Assembly (NCBI GenBank): GCA_021738125.1
Contig: JAIPCR010000008.1
Span: forward strand, 1 to 43,080
DNA: 43,080 nucleotides
DNA from: Sulfuritalea sp.
GTDB lineage: Bacteria; Pseudomonadota; Gammaproteobacteria; Burkholderiales; Methylophilaceae
Reading direction: 5' to 3'
Made by a program: the position numbers and the translations under genes. Shown piece after piece: positions 1 through 6,049 of the stretch (the first letter of the stretch is position 1; the number at the start of each line of letters is the position of its first letter). The notes beneath the pieces are model-generated. The model was not told the origin of the DNA. It did no database searches and worked only from the letters and a program-made list of their open reading frames with translations.

Positions 1-185
1 TTACCTTTGTTTACTTGTGCTAAAGCACTGTAACCATTGTTTGAATGGTTGCCACGTGGGTGAGCCCAGTTGTTTGCATCTTTAATTGCTGCTTCTTGGT
101 CTGCTGCTGCTGACGCTACCATTGGCATTGCCACTGATAGACCTGCAACCAAACCTAGTGCTAATTTGATCTTGTTGATTTGCAT
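1..185 (-). CDS. PQQ-dependent methanol dehydrogenase-like protein, N-terminal part (XoxF/MxaF family)
   Basis: Only the first 61 codons are inside the window; the gene runs off the left edge. The protein starts with an ATG at 185 preceded by GGAG at a good distance. Residues 1 to about 27 form a Sec signal peptide (Lys-containing N-region, Leu/Val/Ala core, ASAAA cleavage region), so the enzyme is periplasmic. The mature start has NNWAHPRGNHSNNGYSAL followed by a QVNKGN-like stretch, which resembles the first blade of PQQ alcohol dehydrogenases, where NW-P-G-Y-NN-YS patterns are typical. In methylotrophs such enzymes oxidise methanol to formaldehyde and pass electrons to a c-type cytochrome. 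XoxF-type (lanthanide) is the likelier subtype for this group, but the Asp that marks lanthanide binding lies outside the window, so the subtype is inference. Confidence 0.7.
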   Translation of the reverse strand, partial: MQINKIKLALGLVAGLSVAMPMVASAAADQEAAIKDANNWAHPRGNHSNNGYSALAQVNKG

Positions 186-296
186 ATTAATCTCCAAAGT
201 TGAACTACTAAGGGTTTTTTAAAATAAACTCTTTAACTTGCTAAATATTTTGATGTTATCTCAAGTTTTTAGTAAATAATTGAGTCTAGTTTTCAT

Positions 297-310
297 CACA
301 TTTTCATGTG
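297..310. promoter_or_regulatory. short inverted repeat upstream of the methanol dehydrogenase-like gene
   Basis: CACAT-N4-ATGTG, perfect 5-bp arms, lies 112 bp upstream of the dehydrogenase start and 172 bp upstream of the iminopeptidase start. It could be a regulator half-site pair or a small hairpin. In AT-rich intergenic DNA a repeat this short can occur by chance. Confidence 0.25.
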
Positions 311-350
311 CGTACAGAACTATATTCCAGTCGCACACGAATTGCAATAC

Positions 351-399
351 ATTAGTTACAATTTACTTACAATTAGTTCTAATTTTGTACAAATTAGTT
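351..399. repeat. three direct repeats ATTAGTT at exact 21-bp spacing
   Basis: ATTAGTT occurs at 351-357, 372-378 and 393-399, each step being 21 bp, i.e. two helical turns. Aligning the 21-bp units shows further agreement, AATTAGTT followed by a T-rich half, clearest in units 2 and 3. The array sits in the 296-bp divergent space between the methanol dehydrogenase-like gene and the iminopeptidase. Same-face spacing is what a cooperatively binding activator or repressor would use. No regulator is identified. The rest of 186-481 is AT-rich with no further gene seen. Confidence 0.5.
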
Positions 400-481
400 T
401 TTTTAATGTCCATCAACGAAATCAAGACAGTGTTAGAATTAACAAAATATTATTTATAATCAAATAGAAAGCGTGATTTTA

Positions 482-1444
482 ATGGAAATAACTAGCCTTT
501 ACAATTTGTATCCTCAAATAGAACCTTTTGAGCAAAACCATCTAAAATTAGGCAATCTACACGAAATTTATTACGAAATTTGTGGGAATCCTACTGGGAA
601 ACCTGTTGTTTTTTTACATGGGGGTCCAGGCAGTGGATGCAATCCTACCCAACGTCGCTTTTTTGATCCTGCACATTACCGTATTATTTTAATCGATCAG
701 CGTGGCTGCGGACGGAGTAGACCGTTAGGTGCAGTTGAGCAAAATACTACTAACGATTTAATCGCTGACATTGAGGCTATCCGCACTACCCTCGAGATTG
801 ATAAGTGGTTAGTATTTGGGGGCTCTTGGGGCAGCACGCTAGCACTAGCATATGCAATCCAACACCCAACCAAGGTGACAGGTTTAATATTGCGAGGCAT
901 ATTTCTAAGTCGTCCATCTGAGTTAGATTGGTTTCTAGGGCAGGTTAAATCATTTTTCCCTGAACCATGGAATAAGCTATGCGATTACCTGCCCACCAGT
1001 GTGAGAGACAATCCTTTAATGGCTTACGAAAAACTTATTTTTTCTGACGACATAAATATAAGCATACCAGCTGCCGTTCACTGGAATAATTATGAAAGTA
1101 GCATCATGAGCTTACTACCTAGAACTGCTGCAATCAACAGTGAAGTCAGTAGCGATGTTGAGCTGGCACGTGCTAGAGTACAAATACATTACATCAAAAA
1201 TTTATGTTTCGTAGGTATGCTAGATTTACTGGCTCATGCAAAAGTAAAATTATCCCATATTCCAACACAAATTATACAAGGTAGATATGACATGGTATGC
1301 CCGCCTATTAGTGCTTGGGAACTTAAAAGTGCGATGCCACATGCCGACCTTCAAATCATTGAAGATGCTGGACACTCAGCAATGGAATCTGGCATTACGT
1401 CGGCCTTAGTAGCCGCTACCGAAAAATTCAAAAAATTAACTTAA
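482..1444 (+). CDS. pip: Proline iminopeptidase (prolyl aminopeptidase, peptidase S33)
   Basis: An alpha/beta hydrolase of about 320 residues that removes N-terminal proline from peptides in the cytoplasm. The oxyanion-hole motif HGGPGSGCNP is followed by DQRGCGRSRP and the nucleophile elbow GGSWGSTLAL, which is diagnostic for prolyl aminopeptidases. The late QGRYDMVCPP segment carries the catalytic Asp and DAGHSAME the catalytic His. Length is normal (313-320 aa in relatives). An in-frame GTG at 473 could extend it by three codons; I prefer ATG 482 because the weak purine tract AGAAAG ends 10 nt before it. The gene ends 7 nt before the next gene, so the two are probably co-transcribed. Confidence 0.9.
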   Translation: MEITSLYNLYPQIEPFEQNHLKLGNLHEIYYEICGNPTGKPVVFLHGGPGSGCNPTQRRFFDPAHYRIILIDQRGCGRSRPLGAVEQNTTNDLIADIEAIRTTLEIDKWLVFGGSWGSTLALAYAIQHPTKVTGLILRGIFLSRPSELDWFLGQVKSFFPEPWNKLCDYLPTSVRDNPLMAYEKLIFSDDINISIPAAVHWNNYESSIMSLLPRTAAINSEVSSDVELARARVQIHYIKNLCFVGMLDLLAHAKVKLSHIPTQIIQGRYDMVCPPISAWELKSAMPHADLQIIEDAGHSAMESGITSALVAATEKFKKLT

Positions 1445-1451
1445 TTTAATA

Positions 1452-2774
1452 ATGAAGAAAACTAACCCTATCACTCTTGCGAACAATCCGCTGCAAGCAA
1501 GCTTGAAAAGCGCAATGAATAAACCACGCGAGGCATATGCCAAGCAAAGATATAGCACACCACTATTCGTGCTACATGAAATGCTTGATGCATTTCGGCG
1601 ACACAATACCCTCAGCTTATCTGCGTCACTTTCTTTTTATGCAATGTTTGCGCTAATTCCGTTATTGCTCTTGTTATTCTTCTTATTGAGTCAGCTCGTG
1701 TTTAGTTCTGGATATGCTACCGTTAAACTAGCCATCATTATGGGCAACTTAGTGCCCCAATTTAGTAGCGCCATTATGCTAGAAGTGTACAACACCGCTC
1801 AACAAAAAGCCGCATGGGGTGCAGCCGGGTTATTTGTATTACTCTGGGCGGTTACACCATTAGCGAGTGCAATGCGCTCTACTTTTTATACGATTGCCAC
1901 ATTGGTTGAAGCACCATCTTTTATTCATCGCAAGCTGAAAGATGTGATTACAGTAATCGGCATGCTGCTACTGTTCTTTTTATTTACCTTTGCTGGCTTA
2001 ATGCTAGAAAAAGTTATTCACTTTTTGGGAGAAAAGCAGCATTTTTTTCAAAATAGCATTATCACAGCGCTTACGTCACTCACATTAACCACCTTATTAA
2101 TCGCTGCATTCTATTTAGCTTTTTTTCCAGTACGCCTGTATGTAAAACATATTTTTATTGGTGCAGTCTTTACTGCCGTGCTTTGGTTATTAATGCGCCC
2201 TGCTTTTACTTTGTTCTTGTCCATTAATGAATCCTATGGCTCCGTGTTTGGTAGCATGAAGAATCTTTTCATTTCGATTACTTGGCTTTATTTCAACTTC
2301 ACAGTTTTTTTGCTGGGGACGGAATTAGTTGCTACTTTGCGAAAAAAAGATGTGCTAATGCTAAAGGGTCTTTTCTCAGATAATCAGAAAGGTACTCCTG
2401 TTAAGCTTCAAGCTAACTACTTACAAAAGCTATTGCAACGCTATGGCAAAAGCTACCAGCATAAAGAATATATATTTAGCCAAGGTGATTTAACCCGCAA
2501 CCTGCATTATTTGGTCAATGGCCAAGTACAAATTATTCGTCACGGTAAAGTGATACGTACAATTGAGGCTGGCGAATATTTTGGCGAAATGGCCTTACTA
2601 TCAAATATGCCGACCATTGCAGATGCAGTCGTCAGCTCCACAAGTGCTGATGTTGTTATCATTTACCCTGAAAATATTGAAACGCTATTATTAGACGAAC
2701 CTAAAGTAGCCATGAAGTTTCTGCGCCAATTAGCGACTCGCTTACAAATACAGAATAACACCGATGCAAGTTGA
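1452..2774 (+). CDS. YihY/BrkB-family membrane protein fused to a C-terminal cyclic-nucleotide-binding domain
   Basis: Residues about 30-305 are a YihY/BrkB (formerly 'ribonuclease BN') polytopic inner-membrane protein: the SLSASLSFYAMFALIPLLLLLFF start is typical, followed by five more hydrophobic helices and the YGSVFGSMKNLFISITWLY region. Residues about 330-436 are a cNMP/CRP-like beta-roll: YIFSQGD, LVNGQVQIIRHGKV, and the phosphate-cassette region YFGEMALLSNMP. The family is about 290 aa without the extra domain. In the cassette the Arg that normally follows Pro and contacts the cyclic phosphate is Thr388, so cAMP/cGMP binding may be lost or changed. The transport substrate of the YihY family is not established. 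It follows the iminopeptidase by 7 nt. Confidence 0.85.
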   Translation: MKKTNPITLANNPLQASLKSAMNKPREAYAKQRYSTPLFVLHEMLDAFRRHNTLSLSASLSFYAMFALIPLLLLLFFLLSQLVFSSGYATVKLAIIMGNLVPQFSSAIMLEVYNTAQQKAAWGAAGLFVLLWAVTPLASAMRSTFYTIATLVEAPSFIHRKLKDVITVIGMLLLFFLFTFAGLMLEKVIHFLGEKQHFFQNSIITALTSLTLTTLLIAAFYLAFFPVRLYVKHIFIGAVFTAVLWLLMRPAFTLFLSINESYGSVFGSMKNLFISITWLYFNFTVFLLGTELVATLRKKDVLMLKGLFSDNQKGTPVKLQANYLQKLLQRYGKSYQHKEYIFSQGDLTRNLHYLVNGQVQIIRHGKVIRTIEAGEYFGEMALLSNMPTIADAVVSSTSADVVIIYPENIETLLLDEPKVAMKFLRQLATRLQIQNNTDAS

Positions 2775-2834
2775 CTAGTTTTATTCTAGAATAAACATAA
2801 TTCAAGCTTTTTTAACATAATTACTCCACCCGAC

Positions 2835-4367
2835 ATGGCAAAACATAACGCTCCATTTAGTCAACAGCCCAGCCAACTGGAGATGAACCCAGTGTTAATG
2901 CTACTCAACAATGGCAAATTTGCAGAGGCGGAAATGACTGCCAAAAAACTAGCCTTACGTTTTCCCAATGCATTTATTCTGCACCACATATTAGGTATTG
3001 CGCAGGATGGCTTGGCTAAATTTGACGCAGCGGTGAATAGCTATACAAAAGCACTTTCTATCCAACCCAACACCCCTGACCTGCACTTTAATTTAGGGAT
3101 TGCGCTGACAAATCTAGGTCGGTTAGATGAGGCTGAAAATCACTATCGTAAAACGATAGCCTTACAAAATCAGTTTTTTGAAGCCTACGGCAATTTAGGC
3201 ACAATTTTACAAAAAAAAGGTAAGTTAGATGAAGCGATAGATAACTACCGAAAAGCACTAAGTATAAATGAAGATCCCCGAGGGCATTTCAACCTTGGCA
3301 CAGCTTTAAGAGATGAAGGCAAACTTGATGAGGCTATCATTCATTTCAGACGAGCGATTTCGATGTTTCCTAATTATGCAGATGCACACAATTATTTAGG
3401 TGAATGTCTACGCGACCAAGGCAATATGGAAGAGGCAGTTAAAAGTTATTTAGATACGCTAAAGCTAAATCCTAATCACCCTGGCGCCAACTATAATATG
3501 GGTGAGTTTTTATACCTCGCTAATCGCTTTGATGAGGCAGTAAGCTATTTTGAGCAATCAAAATTAGATGACTGGCAAGAACGTGCTTTATATTGCACTT
3601 ATAAAGCTGAACATTTTGATGATTTTAAAACAAAATTAGATACCATAGTCCGTACCCATAAAAAACATAATGCCCCATTCTTAGCGACGCTATCTACCCA
3701 CTATGCCACCAATTTTGGTACCGAAGATCTCTATAATTTTTGTAAGAATGGCTTTGATTTTGTCTATCAAAAAAGTATTCCTGAACTTGCAGCGCCAAAC
3801 AGCCAATTCCTTAAAGACTTACTAAACGACATTGAAAATACGGCGATTGAAGTTCGTGCGCAAGGCATGATCATCAATGGGAAACAATCTGCTGGCAATT
3901 TATTTAAACGTCCGGAAGCGTCTTTTAGACGCTTAGGTGAAATAGTCAAACAAGAGTTTTTAAACTACAAAAATCAATTTGCAGGGGCTGATTGTGAGTT
4001 GATTAAATCATTTCCGAATGAATTAGAATTTACCAGTTCTTGGTACGTTAGATTACGTCGTGGTGGCTATGTAGATAGGCATATCCACGAAGTAGGATGG
4101 ATTAGTGGGGCGGTTTATTTAGTACTGCCAAAAGACAAAAAAGACCCTACAGAAGGTTGTTTTGAATATGGCTTACATGGTGATAATTACCCACAAAAAC
4201 ATAACAACTTCCCTGTAGGTATTGCCACCCCTAGCGTAGGCGATATTGTGCTATTCCCTTCATCTTTATTTCATCGCACTATTCCATTTAATTCAAATGA
4301 AGAGCGGATTTGTATTGCATTTGACTTGAAACCTGACGGCGATATTTTTATAAGATCTAACTATTAA
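2835..4367 (+). CDS. TPR protein with C-terminal 2OG-Fe(II) oxygenase-like domain
   Basis: Two-part protein of 510 aa. Residues about 20-250 are tandem tetratricopeptide repeats (units such as AEAHYNLGxxLxxxGxLDEAxxxYRKALxxxP), a protein-binding solenoid. After a linker, residues about 385-510 match the putative 2OG-Fe(II) oxygenase family often found behind TPRs: WYVRLRRGGYVDRHIHEVGWISG, then PSVGDIVLFPSSLFHRTIPF and ERICIAFDL. His416 or His418, His480 and Arg491 are the likely iron and 2-oxoglutarate contacts. Such enzymes are thought to hydroxylate proteins, but the substrate is unknown. No good Shine-Dalgarno precedes ATG 2835; Met17 is an alternative start before the first TPR. Confidence 0.8.
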   Translation: MAKHNAPFSQQPSQLEMNPVLMLLNNGKFAEAEMTAKKLALRFPNAFILHHILGIAQDGLAKFDAAVNSYTKALSIQPNTPDLHFNLGIALTNLGRLDEAENHYRKTIALQNQFFEAYGNLGTILQKKGKLDEAIDNYRKALSINEDPRGHFNLGTALRDEGKLDEAIIHFRRAISMFPNYADAHNYLGECLRDQGNMEEAVKSYLDTLKLNPNHPGANYNMGEFLYLANRFDEAVSYFEQSKLDDWQERALYCTYKAEHFDDFKTKLDTIVRTHKKHNAPFLATLSTHYATNFGTEDLYNFCKNGFDFVYQKSIPELAAPNSQFLKDLLNDIENTAIEVRAQGMIINGKQSAGNLFKRPEASFRRLGEIVKQEFLNYKNQFAGADCELIKSFPNELEFTSSWYVRLRRGGYVDRHIHEVGWISGAVYLVLPKDKKDPTEGCFEYGLHGDNYPQKHNNFPVGIATPSVGDIVLFPSSLFHRTIPFNSNEERICIAFDLKPDGDIFIRSNY

Positions 4368-4444
4368 TTGTTAGCCTGATTCCCATGTCACCTAGCTAAA
4401 CGTTCGCACAACGCATCTGCTTCTTGAACCCAAGAGCAATTATC

Positions 4445-4651
4445 TTACTTTTCAATTTCTTTATGCCACAAACTGGCTGTACCAAATACAATAAAATTAA
4501 ATACACCGATTGTTAAATAACAAAATGCGATTTCTGAAATAAAATCGCCTATTGGCTGATGCTTTACAATGACATAACCTAACCCGACAATCAGCAATAT
4601 GCTTGTAAGCACTGTAAGTGCGTTTGCGAATTTCTTAAGTAAAATTTTCAT
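4445..4651 (-). CDS. small two-helix inner-membrane protein, unknown function
   Basis: 68 aa with two hydrophobic segments: residues about 10-30 (LTVLTSILLIVGLGYVIV) and about 36-60 (FISEIAFCYLTIGVFNFIVFG), separated by a short polar turn with Pro, and a Lys-rich N-terminus that predicts inside-out orientation. I do not recognise a family. It is divergent from the zinc-finger/hemerythrin pair across a 67-bp gap that holds a perfect palindrome, so it may share that control. After its TAA stop the same frame stays open for 18 more codons (4388-4444), see findings. That the gene is real is supported by protein-like composition but not by homology. Confidence 0.55.
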   Translation of the reverse strand: MKILLKKFANALTVLTSILLIVGLGYVIVKHQPIGDFISEIAFCYLTIGVFNFIVFGTASLWHKEIEK

Positions 4652-4662
4652 ATCTATCTTTT

Positions 4663-4678
4663 TAGTATTGTTATACTA
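4663..4678. promoter_or_regulatory. 16-bp perfect palindrome, candidate operator
   Basis: TAGTATTGTTATACTA has 6-bp arms around a TGTT centre, with partial symmetry continuing outward (CTTT on the left, AAAG on the right). It lies in the 67-bp divergent space between the small membrane protein and the zinc-finger/hemerythrin genes. A possible -10, TACAAT at 4693-4698, follows on the plus strand, placing the palindrome where a repressor would cover the -35. It does not match the FNR, Fur or NsrR consensus as I know them. Confidence 0.45.
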
Positions 4679-4718
4679 GTTAAAGTAAAGGCTACAATTA
4701 TATTAGAGAAAACTAGTA

Positions 4719-4943
4719 ATGAAAAAACTATACTATATTGATTACCCTCAAGAGCATTTAAAAGATCAAATGCACAGATATCAGTGCGTTTACTGTAAGG
4801 TAGAGACTACAGTGATTAACGGCACGCTGGAAAGACATCTGGCATCATGTCAATATAGAAAAAATTTAGAGACAGCTGGTTATGAAACTGCAGTCGCATC
4901 AGGAGAGAATCCTGCATCGCACGACGCTGATGATTTTGACTAA
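4719..4943 (+). CDS. small zinc-finger-like protein, unknown function
   Basis: 74 aa. Cys23-x2-Cys26-x13-His40-x3-Cys44 has the spacing of a C2HC zinc finger, with a basic stretch (residues 38-48) and an acidic, disordered C-terminus ending DADDFD. It could bind nucleic acid or act as a protein adaptor; the sequence does not decide. It sits 34 nt before the hemerythrin gene on the same strand and probably shares its promoter, which suggests a joint role in metal, oxygen or NO response, but this is context only. Not assigned to a named family. Confidence 0.65.
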   Translation: MKKLYYIDYPQEHLKDQMHRYQCVYCKVETTVINGTLERHLASCQYRKNLETAGYETAVASGENPASHDADDFD

Positions 4944-4977
4944 CAGTCACCGCTTAACTTCATAAAAAGGGCAACCT

Positions 4978-5469
4978 ATGTTAGTGCATAACAAAGCTAT
5001 TAATCAATTAGCACCAACCGATTATGCCATTATCAAAAAAGAGCACAAGCAGCTCGAAAAATACTTAAATGATATTCGTGACGCCTGTAATTGTAGCCAC
5101 CAATATCCGGTGGCGGATTGTGAATCTTGCGACCGTGAAAAACATACTTCATGCCAAGGGCGTTTACCCTCTTTCTTGTTTCACATCATCGATTTAGCTG
5201 GCAAGCATTTTGACCATGAAGAAACCATTATGCTTAGCCGCCCTCACATTACCGAAAATTACGAATACTTTCGAGTTCATCGGCAAGCACATCTCGATAT
5301 TATGCAAAACTTACAAGCGTTGGCGGACAACTATTTATCAGCGAGACAAGTGACCAACACTGCCGAGATTTATCGGCTTTTTTATGAAAAAATTTCTATC
5401 ATGTTCAATGAACATGATTGTCTATTTGACGACCCTTTTATTGAGTCAACTAAAATAAAAAATATTTAG
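4978..5469 (+). CDS. hemerythrin-domain protein with a cysteine-rich insert
   Basis: 163 aa four-helix hemerythrin. All seven di-iron ligands are visible: His23 (helix A), His77-x3-Glu81 (helix B), His101-x3-His105 (helix C), His146-x4-Asp151 (helix D). Between helices A and B an insert of about 25 residues carries Cys37, Cys39, Cys48, Cys51 and Cys59 (CNC, then ADCESCD), not part of the canonical fold, which could bind a second metal or act as a thiol switch. Soluble hemerythrins bind O2 reversibly or sense O2/NO/iron. AAGGG lies 6 nt before the ATG. It is the second gene after the zinc-finger protein and converges on the winged-helix gene. Confidence 0.85.
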   Translation: MLVHNKAINQLAPTDYAIIKKEHKQLEKYLNDIRDACNCSHQYPVADCESCDREKHTSCQGRLPSFLFHIIDLAGKHFDHEETIMLSRPHITENYEYFRVHRQAHLDIMQNLQALADNYLSARQVTNTAEIYRLFYEKISIMFNEHDCLFDDPFIESTKIKNI

Positions 5470-5470
5470 A

Positions 5471-5511
5471 AGAAAAAAAGAAAGCTTTTATCACTAATAG
5501 ATAAAATGCTT
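5471..5511 (-). terminator. intrinsic terminator of the winged-helix gene
   Basis: TTTTATC (5486-5492) pairs with GATAAAA (5500-5506), extended by AAGC/GCTT with one bulged base. On the minus strand the stem is followed by a T-rich run (reading 5481 downwards). The hairpin overlaps the stop codon of the minus-strand gene and also lies just past the hemerythrin stop. Confidence 0.6.
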
Positions 5512-5755
5512 AAGTGTTAGGTTTTCTGCCTGGCGCCTTAGGTGGAATAGTCCCAGCAACTCGACACAGCATACCCTCGACAGGCTTACCATCTAAAAAT
5601 CGAATAACAGTACATTGAGAAATGTCACCTTTCGCCGAAAGTTTAGTCAAAGAATCACGCACAGTTGCCAGCGTTATGTCCATGGCAGATGCAATCTCCC
5701 AATCAGCTAGCTGACCATGTTTCTTCAAATATTGAAAAATGAGCGTTGCATCCAT
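5510..5755 (-). CDS. small winged-helix DNA-binding protein
   Basis: 81 aa. Residues about 3-50 form a winged helix-turn-helix: IFQYLKKHGQLADWEIASAMDI, then recognition helix TLATVRDSLTKLSAKGDI, followed by a wing-like VIRFLDGKPVEGMLCRV and a Pro/Lys-rich tail. No ligand domain is present, so it may be a small repressor or DNA-binding adaptor. Its start is preceded by AAGGGG 3 nt before the ATG. It stands alone, bounded upstream by the terminator at 5781-5817, so its transcript must start in the short gap or read through. It could be the regulator of the neighbouring hemerythrin genes; that is a guess from proximity. Confidence 0.7.
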   Translation of the reverse strand: MDATLIFQYLKKHGQLADWEIASAMDITLATVRDSLTKLSAKGDISQCTVIRFLDGKPVEGMLCRVAGTIPPKAPGRKPNT

Positions 5756-5780
5756 ATGAACCCCTTAATGCTACAGTATA

Positions 5781-5817
5781 TAAAAAAGAAACGGCTTACA
5801 TGACACCATGCAAGCCG
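5781..5817 (-). terminator. intrinsic terminator ending the candidate sRNA (and ppc transcripts)
   Basis: Minus-strand hairpin with 11-bp arms, CGGCTTGCATG and CATGTAAGCCG (one G-T pair), a 4-nt loop, then TTTCTTTTTT. This is a textbook Rho-independent terminator. It lies 233 nt past the ppc stop. Confidence 0.85.
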
Positions 5818-5946
5818 CTCGTATTGGCACCAGACAAGAGCTAACGAAGCACTAACGAATATAAAAAGTCTTGAAAATCAAGCCCATAAAATCATATCGG
5901 TTAAGAATTTAAACTGCAGGAACAGGTAGCTTTACACTTCCTTCAC
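5783..5946 (-). ncRNA. candidate structured small RNA, about 165 nt, not identified
   Basis: The 294-bp space between the winged-helix gene and ppc has no open frame but shows a complete minus-strand transcription unit: an extended -10 promoter, about 165 nt of structured sequence, and a strong terminator. Internal pairing includes a 10-nt stem with one mismatch (5894-5903 with 5853-5862) enclosing the perfect hairpin CTTGA-TTT-TCAAG (5870-5882), and a 5' hairpin AGGAA/TTCCT. An 8-nt motif, TTCGTTAG, is repeated with 3 nt between copies (minus strand, near 5846-5864). Size is close to 6S RNA, but I cannot match its conserved central bubble, and it is not tmRNA, 4.5S RNA or RNase P. It could also be a processed ppc 3' UTR. 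Confidence 0.5.
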
Positions 5947-5952
5947 CAGCGG

Positions 5953-5961
5953 ATTATACCA
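5953..5961 (-). promoter_or_regulatory. extended -10 promoter of the candidate sRNA
   Basis: TGGTATAAT on the minus strand is a perfect extended -10 (TGN-TATAAT). No good -35 is seen at 16-18 bp, which is tolerated for extended -10 promoters. The predicted start is near 5946. Confidence 0.6.
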
Positions 5962-6049
5962 TGCCGACCACGATTACTGATAACGACAGTTCTAAGTCGA
6001 CAGCACTGACATAATTTCAAGCTGTGCGTTGCTCCTAGATAGCGTTTAA

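Noticed and set aside
5783-5946. Assignment of the candidate RNA as tmRNA, RNase P RNA or 4.5S RNA
   Set aside because: It is too short for tmRNA or RNase P, has no tRNA-like end, and lacks the 4.5S conserved tip; 6S RNA could not be confirmed either.
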